NCBI RefSeq assembly: GCF_000003815.2
Contig: NC_049991.1
Span: 13,309,133 to 13,368,231, forward strand
DNA length: 59,099 bases
Direction of reading: 5' to 3'
From: Branchiostoma floridae
Lineage: Eukaryota; Chordata; Leptocardii; Amphioxiformes; Branchiostomatidae
Both the position numbers and the translations under genes were made by a program. The notes under the pieces are model-generated. The model was not told where the DNA came from, did no database searches, and saw only the letters and a program-made list of their open reading frames with translations. Shown here one piece after another: positions 15,201-27,200 of the stretch. Every line of letters begins with the position of its first letter. Position 1 is the stretch's first letter.

Positions 15201-18200
15201 GTGTAAAATACTGGATATGCATCAATTAAGTTAGTAAAGGCACTCGTCGGTCTTGCAGGACCACGCATCAAACTTGCATTCACATTTCAACTCACATGAT
15301 TGTTTTTTGATCATCATGCATTTTTCACCTCACATTCATCTTCATTATCTTTCTGTCCACCTCTTTTTTCTCTCTTTCCTGTCATCCCTGTAGCGTCTCT
15401 TGATGCAAGATTTTCCGATCCCCAAACAGATAGCTTCGATCAACTGTCAGGCTATGGAGGTCGTCCAACTGGGGTCATGGGCTTGGAGAGTGGGTCGGCG
15501 ACTCTGCCAAACAGGGGAACAAAACATAGGGTAAGGATGTAATAGAAGATGACCTGGAAAATATGGTTTACAGACATTAAGAAAAGAGGGGTTTTCTTAA
15601 ATTTCTTCTCAATTCTTACATACAGATGTACAGCACTGTATACAGTAAATATGTGTATACATGTGTAGGGTATGCTATTCCTGTTCTCCCTACAATTGGC
15701 TGATGAAATTCGGTATTAAACACAACTCAATGTAGTTTCTTTTCTTTTTGACCAAAAATACTTACATTTTGTGTTGGGCTTCCAAATCTAGTTGACATAA
15801 AAGTGTGTTGAGATTTGTCATGATAAAGCCATGGTTTCGTCAAAGATGTTGAAACATCTGTTCCTTTATGCTTTTTTTTGTTTTGTTTCATTCAGATCTC
15901 CATGATGGATACAATGTTCTCTATTCTCCCCTAGTATAACTACCACCAAGGCGATGGAACGGAGGCCCCTGACACCCCGCCAAAGAGGAAGTCAGACATG
16001 ATAGAGGGGGCCGAGGCTGAACCGCCTGCGTACAGCGAACCACACCTGCCTCCAGCCGCGCACCCCCCATTCCTCAGTAGGGACTCAGTTTACCTAACAT
16101 CGTATCCTGTCATTGGATTTATACTCGGTCTACATGCAGAAAAATGTAGCATTGGATGGGTTGGATCTATCACTGTGACAAGAGTCTATACTTAATTCCC
16201 TTTTAGCCTAGAATGTTTCCCTGAGTTTTTTTGTTTTTGCCATTTGGACATATTTTATTCTTTGTTTGAAACTTTTATGTTGATGTTTTTAAGTGAGCAC
16301 TTTCTGATGTAATGTATCACATAATTCAGCGATGAAAATAAATCAATTTAATTCAGTTGTCCAAGTACATATCTAAAGTATGTTATTTCGTATCAGCTAG
16401 GATTTTGAAATGGCTTAGTGTCTGGATTGCTTACGAATATTGAACATAGCTCATAAAGAACTTTGAGAGAGAGGTTGTGCGACAAATACTTAATACAACA
16501 TTAATCTTGGATTATTTACCCAGCAGAAAACTTAAGCAGTTTGATCCCCTGCAAAAGGAAGAGATGGAAATGCCCAGGTTATATTCCCAAGGGTCCTTGT
16601 TGTTTTGTTAAGAAGACAAAGCATGTGAAAGCAGTACAATTCTTGTTTACTGTAAAGGATAAGTCAGACGCTCACACCAAGGCTGTTGTTGTTGTATATG
16701 GTTGTGTTATGCTGGAACTGATTTGAAAAGTCAAAACATTCCCACCCTAAAACCATGCATCTGCACTGCTCTTTCTTCCTCCTCTCAGCGAGTAAACAAG
16801 CAAAGTACGACACTCCCAGGCCCCCCAATGCGGCCATGGGGGATGAGGTCTGGTTGCCACGGAAGTCGTCGTCGGACAACGGGAGTGCGGGCAGCAGGGA
16901 CAGTGTGGGGAGTATGGGCAGCGGGCGCAGTGCTGGGTCAGGACAGAGTCAGAGCAGCGGTGGACAGGCGGTGGCACAGACACAACAAATGAGGGTCAGT
17001 AGTCAATTTACCTCAATTTTGCTCCAGACAAAAGCTAGTTGATAGTGTCTGACAAATGCATATGACCCACATATAGTGTTGCCTGAGTACCAACTTGGTA
17101 GAAATTTGCCCTGACGCTGCGCCGGTTCAGGGCAGAGTCAGAGCAGTGGTGGACAGGCCGTAGCACAGACACAACAAATGAGGGTCAGTAGTCATCGATT
17201 CTACTATTGTGAGAGACTGCTTCTACCACTGACAGTATTTTTCTAGGACATCCACAATTTATAGAAAGCTGGATATTGTGGCTTATTGAGACCATGATAA
17301 ACATCCCTGTAAACAACCAGAGGCAAATGCAAAGGATGGCAGTTTGTTTACAGTATCTCCTGCTTTGCTTGGTCCTGCTTTGTAAGAACAACCAAAATGA
17401 ATATCAATCAAACAAATCATCATGCTGTAGTTAGCAAGGATGTCTGTTGGCAGCTTCTAGAATTTTTACATAACGTCTCAACATCAACATGTTTTCCACT
17501 TCCTGATGTTTCTGCCAAATAACCCATATATATTGTAGCCTGGGACCTGGGTACCATCTTGGTAGTGATTTGCTCTGACGTTTATTATATACATGTATAC
17601 TAAGTCTTGGTCTATATACAGTTGTATCCCTGCTATTCTGTCTGTGAACTTTCCTAATCTCTGATGCCTGGACGAGGGCTCTACCTCTGAAGCTGTGAAC
17701 ACAAACTCCCCACAAGAAAAACAGTCAACTTTTCGCTGTATTCAAACATGTGTCATGACCCATTCCATAATTTGCTCATTAACTGACGTCACCACCAAAA
17801 TATTTGAGTATACAGTTCCCCAGATGGGTAGCAGAAGCCTGAACTACTACCCGGATGGTACCCAGGCTATGTATATAGTGCCCAGATGGCCCCTAGTTTC
17901 CTCACCTGTCCTGTGTGTAGTAATCTCTGACCCATCCACATGCCAGTGTCACAACCATTTCTCCGGTCTTCAGTCATGTCTGCAATGTGATTTGGAATTG
18001 GCTCTGTGCCAATCTAGGCGGCCCCATCAGCGAAATTAGGTTTAGATTGGCATGCTTCTATTTACGATCATGGCACGTCAGATGTTATCCAGGAAGAACA
18101 CAATCAATACATTGCCAGCATTCTGAGGCTTCAGTGTTTGTGGACTAGGTTTGCATTTTCCATTTCAAGTTAAGCCCCCTTTTGAAAATTGTCAGTTAAC

Positions 18201-21200
18201 CTCCAGTGTGTATCACACTGTGACAGTTGAGATATTAAAATCTCCATTATAAGCCCATCATTTTTGCAGTTTATTGGCACAAACAACCTTTTCTCCCGTG
18301 CCCCACATTATGCCTTCGAAACACAAATAGATGTGCAATAAAAGCATAAAATCCTTGGAGCGGTGCGAAGCTTATTCCTTCCAACTGCTAAGGTTTAATG
18401 GAGACCACCTCTTTGACCTTTTCCCGCATTTCTGCCGTGTCAGGAAAATTGGCTACCGCAAAGAGCTTACTGTGTCTGGGATGGGCAGGGGAGAAAAGCT
18501 GCTCAGTCGTAAGAACATTAGTCTCGCTGTTACGTACATTTTGTATACACTGAGAATCTGAGTGGGTATCAGAAGGGCTGTTGGACAATCCTCATAAGTT
18601 ACAGGATAATCTTTTAATCGGCTCCTGGCTACTTAAACCAATTATGGGAATATGCCAAAAGGTTAAAGGTTGAAAACCCAGGGCAATTGCAATATGCACG
18701 TTGCAACAACAAGCTCACATTGTAAACAGTATACATTAGCGGTACAAAAGTAACCAAACTGCAAATGACAGAGCATGACTGTATGCTTTTGCCTTGACTT
18801 TGACTTTGGCTTCTTTGCTTGATCTTTTGCCTTTTCGAGTTAAGGAGCATGATGCATTTAAGACCCTCACAGTAATCTTTTGAACCCAGTGGACGCGGTT
18901 CTAAGTTCATTACCTACAAAAAGGGTGGTTGGAAAACCAAAGAGACAAGTTCAAGACCTGGTGGCAGCAAGGTCTTGGCCCTTTTGAAATATTGAATAAC
19001 CTGACCAAGCTTCTCTATGTGTTTTGCATGCTAAGGGGCTTGAAAAATTGGCTCTGTGTTATCTATGGTGAGTACACACGTCACAGTAGTGGGCATATTT
19101 ATTCATAGGCCTCCTGTGTGTCTGATAAGGGCAGAAAGGTGTCAGTGTTTTATAAAGTGTTGCAGACAATATTAGCAGTAAGTAGAATAGTACATTATCT
19201 CAGTCAAACTCTCAGTATCTGGTTTGTCGTCCATTGTTCATGTCTCCGGAGGGTTAGATCTGCTTGCACATAGACGTATGTAGTGGCTTGGTGGCAGACT
19301 GCCGGGTGCCTCTGTCTGCCTTTTGCATAGTTGTCCTGTAGAGTAGTGTATGGGTATGCTGATATGGGATTTAGTTTGTACCATTCCTTGTTGAAAATGT
19401 AAGTAATGTCATTCAACCTGAATATTCAGTCAGGTTAGATTGCAAAGAAACTGTAGTGTACTGTGTACATATGTGATACATGTTTTTCCATACCAACATT
19501 TATTGAAGTAGAGAGCTATATTTCAAACTTAGCAAACAGAAATGAAAAAGACCATTCCTGATGCCAAGTGTAAATTGGCCCTAGAGGGAAACATTTTACA
19601 GACTTCCACTATTTCTGTGATTGTAAGATGAGCTTATTACCCAGAATCCTCATGCTCTTAATCAACAAGAGTAATATCCCACCATGCAGTGCTCATTCGT
19701 TTTAATCAAGCGCCTCTTGGGAAATTAGGTACATGTATGGTGGGCTGGGAAACCATATTTCTATTCCAGTCAGCAAATATGTCCTGTTCTCTGAGGATTG
19801 TACGACATTTGTGGTAACAGTATGTCTTATTCTGTACCATGATGGCATACGTACATATGGGAGAGGAGAGTCCAGGGGCATGTAGAAAGGAGGTAACTTG
19901 TGGTGTGTTGTTCTGACTGTTCCTTGTCGTGTAATTATCTCATTTAAATTGAAATGTAGTAACAGCTGGCTTAGTTTTTAGGCAACTTCTCCTTTGTGAA
20001 AAGGGGCTGCTTAAAAAGGGGGTGCTTACATGAACATAAGTCATTCTGTGCCTTGACAAGAAGTTATTGAAGTTCTTCAAAGTTGTTTGTGTGCAGCCAA
20101 TTAGCTGCTGTTTGGCTTGCCATAAATGTTTATCAGGTTTTATTGTCACTTTCAGTCAATATCATTCAGCATTGTAGCTTCTATGATTGGGAGGGTCATA
20201 CGAAAACGTGTATTTTGTATGCTGAATTTGTATTACGGGGAATATTAAATCCTATTGTATTACAAGATTTCGTAGTTAATACGATAAATCTTGCATTCTG
20301 TAACTTAATTAGACTGTTACTGTGATCAAATGAGGTCTGTCCCAGCCAGATGTAAACATGTTTTTCTTCTGTTGATCATGAATATTCATGATATCATATT
20401 AAAAACTTTATGACATCAGGACCATTAACCACATTACCAGTTTATGTTCCTACCATAATCATACCCAGTGGTGCTTTGTTAATGAGCCGTTCATAATTTG
20501 CAGCCGCAACAATACTCTGACAGACATGCACATTATTTTAGTAGTACCCAAAGGCATGTCAACACATTTTTCCAAACATTTTTCCTAAACACGATTTATT
20601 ATATTATCTTAAAATTCTGGCTTATAAAAAGTGATTTATTTCAGTTCCAGGATAGACCATCCAAAAATAAAGTTTGGGTGTGCTTTGAATATATAGGCCT
20701 TCTTGAATATGTAGCCAGCTGTTGTTGATAGATAATCCCATCTCTGAATGGTTGATTTGCTGTCTTTAGAGGGTACTACAAAATGTACATGTTTATAGAA
20801 CTTCCCCATAGGGACTAGAAATGGCACAATTGCTTCACCACATTTACCTCAGCAATAATATCTGACTCTGAATGTTTGTTGTAGAAAAAGTCCAGCATAG
20901 CATTGCTTGCACATTGGATTCAAAGGGAAAAGACAAATGTTTTACCTGCCAGCAGTATGGGTTGATCATATGTTTGTAAATACCAAAAGCCAAAACTTTT
21001 ATCTGTTATTGTGTTAATTCACACTGAGGCAGCCACAGACATTGACATACCCTTGGGAACCTTCAGACAGGTTGCACATATAAAATTAGCATAAACATAA
21101 CTTGTCAACAGTTTTGTGGACCTTATAAGCAAATCTAATGTCAAGTACAAATACATGAACTTTGGTGCCACAATACCTCAGTGTTTACTTTTTGGTTTAA

Positions 21201-24200
21201 TAGAGCATTATTATCAGGATTTTGGTCCGTGTGGAAATTACAGCAAATTTGGTGATCCATAGATTTTAACTTTTCGACGGTTTCTCCAGAGATTTGCTAT
21301 AATCTAGTTTAAACAGGTGGTCTGGAAGTGATAATAGCTTTCAAGTACTCTGGGGTATTTGAGAGAACCCTGTCCAAATGCCTCATGTATAGGCTGTGGG
21401 CTATTTATCCTGATAAGTTGATATGGCTCTTAGGTCTTCATCATTGTTATTCTAAATTCAGATACTTTGTGGAGGGGACTCTGGAACTTATTATACAAGA
21501 ATGTCAAGAGGTTTTGGCCTAGGACCTATTTCATAAAAAAAGTATTTTCGTTTGAATGACAGATTCAGCAATGAATGTAAGCTCCTAAACAATAAGTGGG
21601 ACGAAAAAAATCTAAAGCTAAAGACACCCCTGAATCAGTCAGAAAATTTATATTGTATATGGTAAGTTATCAGTATGAGTTACAATGGATGTAAAATTTG
21701 ATAAGGAAGTTGCATACACAAACAAATGTACATTGTAGCTTAACTTTAGAATTGTAAAATTTAGCAATGATACCTCAGCCAAAAATCCATCTTCTGCTGT
21801 CATCAGCTAATTCTATTTTTGCAGTTAAGCTTAAAGCAAATAATAGGATTACTAACCTGTGTTAGGCATGGCATGATCAACTTACACCATTGAATCTAAA
21901 CATGGCTCAAATATATGTAGTGTTTTAATCATGTACTCAAGTCACATCTCAGGAAATTTCTCAATTAGTAAGAGCCTTTTGTCATGTACCGAATCCTGAT
22001 TTTCTGCTGATTTTTGCTTGAATGCTAATAATGGCTGCAGTAGGGAATGACCTGAGTCAGGAAATCTCATCTGAGGTTTCTTCTTTCTTTTTTTTTACAC
22101 CTGCCAGACGTCAGTCTACGTGCAGTGTGAAGCAATCATGTACCCTCTGCGTGTACTGTGTCCTTGCTATCTCTGCCTGATCGATGCTGCTGTCAACTCA
22201 GCAGACAGATGGATGCTCCCTTAATCCCCTCTATCATTTAGCCAGCAGGATATGGAGACTCACTCTAGACTCACTTTTGTGTCGAAAACCTTTAAACTTG
22301 AAACTGTTCTAGACATCTTGGAGAAAGCCTATATGGACATATTTCAGTCATACCGTATATTCTCGAATAAAGTACGCACCCCAATTAAAGTACGCACCCC
22401 TGATTTGGGGCAAGTCTTAGACAGATCTGTGGGACTGAAAGGTAAAATGGAAAAACTCAAATAAAGTATGCACCCCTTCTCCACCAATTTTGAACAGACC
22501 TTTAACTGGTTAAATTAAAATTTATGATGTTTTCCACAGGTTATCTTGCATGAAATAACCTGGGGTTACACTGTCGTTGTCTCTTTAAACTTGTGGATTG
22601 CCTAACTGCAACTTGTAAAAATCACTGAGAATGAGCTGACAGAAGAAGTCAGCTAGTACATCTAACTGGGAAAACCAGTTGTACAACTGTCAAAGTCACT
22701 AACTCAAAAGGATTGTATGCAAATGCCACTCTTATGTAAATTATGTTTAGACAATTCTTTGGTAAGACAACACCAAGACAACTCCAATGTGTATCTTTTG
22801 AAACCTTCCTGGAAGTGTAGCTACAACTGGCTTTATTTTAGGCTTTATTTTACCATTTATCCATGCAATAACCTCAAATAAAGTACGCACCCAGACTTTG
22901 GCAACAACTTGTAGCACCTTTTCAGTTTTGAAAAATCTAAAAAGTGCGTACTTTATTCGAGAATATACGGTAACTGAAAATGCTCCCATCCAGGTACAGA
23001 TTCAGTGTGAACTCACTGCTTTGAATTCATAGCTAGCCTTATCAAAAGAATGGATATACCTACTACCACCATGCATTATATAACAAAATTCCATAAATTC
23101 AACCATCATTTTAGAGTGTTGTTCATTCTTAGGAGGAACTCCAGCCTCATTATAGTGCTATTTTCCTTCCTGATTAGATGTAATACTGCAGCATCCTCAA
23201 CAGCAGTGGTAATTTTTCACGGGTGCTCATATTTCTGCCTATACCCCTTAATGGTAGGGTAGGGATCCTCACTGGAGTACACAGCCGTCTGTGTTTGCTG
23301 ATAGAGGGATGCTGAAGTACATGCAGGTCAACTTGTCATCAAAGTGTGCCATTTATGTAATACTAGTAAATACCTGGATGATGTGATTGGTTACACAGAA
23401 CAGTATAGATAACAACAAGATCTTGCTGCTCTGCTTCTATGTTTCCAAGAATTGCTTCTAAGGGAGCTGTCTGATCCTGTGTCTCCTATATCCCCAGGTA
23501 CATTGTGACTCCATTTATGTAATACTAGTAAATACCTGGATGATGTGATCGGGTACACGGAACAGTATAGTTTACAACTGGTCTGCTTCTACACTTCCAA
23601 GCAAGCTTTGTTTCTGAGGGAGCTATCTGATCCTGTGTCTCCTATATCCCCAGGTATGTTATGACCCCATTAATGTAATGCATGCACTACTTGTAAATAC
23701 CTGGATGATGTGATCGGGTACACGGAACAGTATAGTTTACAACTGGTCTGCTTCTACACTTCCAAGCAAGCTTTGTTTCTAAGGGAGGTATCTGTTCCTG
23801 TGTCTCCTATATCCCCAAGTATGTTGTGACTCCATTTATGTAATACTAGTAAATACCTGGATGATGTGATTGTATAGTGGAAATGTAGTATGGAACAGTA
23901 TAGTTTACAACTAGTCTGCTTCTATACTTCCAAGCAAGCTTTGTTTCTGAGGGAGCTATCTGATCCTGTGTCTCCTATATCCCCAGGTATGTTGTGACCC
24001 CATTAATGTAATACATGTACTACTTGTAAATACCTGGATGATGTGATTGGGTACACAGAACGGGTATGCTTACTACAACAAGATCTTGCTGCACTGCTTC
24101 TATGTTTCCAAGCATTACCTCTAAGGGAGCTATCTGGTTCTGTGTCTCCTGTCCCCAGGTACATTGTGACCCCGTTATGTCCTTCCATCATACCGGTTTG

Positions 24201-27200
24201 ATACCTATCTATGATAAACCTGGGAATTGTGGTTATATCAGCGGGCCTGTAACTTAGGATTTAAATGTTGCGTTATCGATTTTATGTCAGCATTTTTGTG
24301 CCCTTGACTCTCATACTTGGCTCATCCAGCCATTCCAAGGTCATCCTTCAGAGCCGGTTTGATTATGAGTAGGAGAAACCATTTTGCTTGGAGAGGGGAA
24401 GCAGTAGGTTTTCATGATGACATAGATCGTTCAATCTAAGCATCAAAGCAGTGGCATGAATATACATGGAGCTCCTATCTGTTCAAGCTGTATTTCTCTA
24501 ATTGGTTATCAGTACAGCTTGGAAGAAGAGTCACATGACAGTGTGCTCTCTCGGGTAATGTCTGAGGAGTCTTGTTTGATCCAGGCAGAATTCAATCAGT
24601 AAGCCCTGTCAGGGAGGCCTCGGGGTGTCGCCATCTCTGGTGCTGAATCTGGTGCTGCTGTGACAAGGCTGCCATCCGTTGGGTGAGGATACTGAAAACT
24701 GTTGTATACTCATAATACTGTTCCCTGGCATGGGTGGGTTCTTTTCAGTAGCCCATGGCATGTAATATTACCATGTGGTAATAGATATAGACAGGTCTGT
24801 TTTCATGGTAGCCCTACCTGGGTGAGGATACTGAAGACCTTCTTCTGGTGTATACTGTACCCTGGCATGTGTGGGTTCTTTCAGTAGTCCATATCTTGTA
24901 ACATTACTATGTGGTAATACTAATAGATATAGACAGATCTGTTTTGATGTTAGCCCTGGGTGAGGATACTGATATGAAGACTGGGCTCCTCTTGGTGTAT
25001 ACTATACCCTGGCATGGGTGGGTTCTATTCAGTAGTCTATAGTATGTATCATTACTATGTGGTAATAGATACAGACAGGCCTGTTTTGGTAGTAGCCCTC
25101 TTGTTATGCTGCTGTAACAAGGCTGTAACAATACTGAAGACCTTCTCCTGGTGTATACTGTACCCTGGCATGGGTGGGTTCTTTTCAGTAGTCAATAGCA
25201 TGTAACATTACTATTTCGTAATTGATATAGGCAGGTCTGTTTTGATGTTAGCCCTGGGTGAGGACAACGAAGACTGGGCTTCTCCTGGTGTATACTGTAC
25301 CCTGGCATGGGTGGGTTCTTTTCAGTAATCCATAGTATGTATCATTACTATGTGGTAATAGATACAGACAGGCCTGTTTTGGTAGTAGCCCTCTTGTTAT
25401 GCTGCTGTACAAAGGCTGTAACAATACTGAAGACCTTCTCCTGGTGTATACTGTACCCTGGCATGGGTGGGTTCTTTTCAGTAGTCAATAGCATGTAACA
25501 TTACTATTTCTTAATTGATATAGGCAGGTCTGTTTTGATGTTAGCCCTGGGTGAGGACAACGAAGACTGGGTATCTCCTGGTGTACACTGTACCCTGGCA
25601 TGGGTGGGTCGTATTCAGTAGTCCATAGCATGTAACATTACTATGTGGTAATAGATATAGACAGGTCTGTTTTGATAATAGCCGTCTTGTTCTGGTATTC
25701 TGAACGTACTATCAATAAATTTTCTGTGCAGGCTCAGTATCCTGCATTGAGAAACAGGGAGGAGGGTAGAACATCTGGTGCAGGTTATAGATTTTTTCTA
25801 CCTTGGAAATCATGATTGATACCAGCTCTGGCAAGGTGTTACAGCAGCAATAACAACATACTGTCTGCAGGTTAAAGGTCAAACTGGGTCAGGTCTGTTT
25901 AAATCCATCAGTAATTTTGAGCCCCTTGTATCTGCTACAGATGGCACGCATCAGCCTTTGTTAACCTCTATTTTTCAGTTCAATAGAATGTGGTTTCTCC
26001 TTGGTGCTGATTTGCCATCCACTGCCTGGTACGCTTCAATAGTAGCTGTTCCTTCTGTGTCATACAAAATGCCAGAGCTTCTCTAAATATCCAAACATGT
26101 TCATTACTAAATGATATTTGTGAAAGAGCGGTGCAGGCACAAGAGATGAAATGTTGGAAATACTGGTATTGTGCCTTCTTTATTAAAATTCTGTGATGAT
26201 AAGTTGATGGTACAAGGATGATATTGCAGTGTAATCATCGTTAGAAATCATAGCTCTCATGCCTTTAATTCCTTGGTCGGTATATTTTCACAGTTGAAAG
26301 TCTCTTTCATGGGAAGTCATTTGTCGCATGTGAGTTCACATGTGATACTTGAGGGCTTTGTGGGCTTGCGGAGGTGATTCATATCAAATTAGTGTTTCTG
26401 CCTCAGGTGCAGATTTCCCTTTTAATCTCATCATTGTGGCAACTAGGCTTCTTGATGGTCCCTGCCTGAGGTACCCTGGGATTTATGCTCAGGAATGATG
26501 GTCTGTGACACTTCTTCCTCTATGGTAGGGTTATGATCAACATTGACTGCCAGTCCTTGTCAAGAGTATTCTCAGCAAAAAGGATGAGAGATTGAAGTTT
26601 CATACATTTTGTTGTAAATTCTTCTAGCTCAGATTTTTTTTATTTGGTTTTCACAGTGTGTTAGAATCCTGGAGAGTTCTAGTCATTATCTTGCATCTTC
26701 TATTTTCTCACAGTTTTTGTACTGTGTTGATAGTTTTTCTTTTTAATTGTTGTGAACATCTTGGTGCTGGTTAGGTCTCCTTATACAAGGACTGTGGAAG
26801 ATGACATTTATTGTTTCTTCTCACTCTTAATTGATGATAATGGAAATCTCTGTAAATCGTGCATCTTGTGTTGGAATCTCCAATAGGAGGCCATCAGTTT
26901 GCCCATCAACAACCCCATTATTGCAATGATGCACACTTTATGGCTATACATAGCAGCTTCCATTGTCATGCTGTTTAAGCAAGGCCTGTGGTGGTTGTTT
27001 CCCATTTATAGAAAGGATCACAAATAGGACAGCCATCCCAATCCAATTGGGGTAAACCTGTTGAGATGGGAATATGCCAGTCTTGATGTCTTTGATTTTT
27101 ATAGACTGTTAGGAGAAATGGCTTAGTAAAGCAAGCTCCTTCCCTAAACACAAGTAAGTAAGAGAAGAGGTCTCACTCTCAACCTTGTGATGCACCATTC

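Noticed and set aside
16077-16195. Read-through of the exon ending at 16076 into an open 39-codon extension
   Set aside because: It ends in a stop. The donor gtaggg at 16077 joins in phase to the CASK-binding exon.
23360-23640. YLDD-containing frame in the five-copy array, resembling a reverse-transcriptase YxDD motif
   Set aside because: Only four residues match, no other RT motif is present, and copies 1 and 4 have stop codons.
25014-25498. Two nearly identical 63-residue frames ([16 protein letters not shown]-type)
   Set aside because: They are translations of the 293-bp higher-order tandem repeat, with no splice or start evidence.
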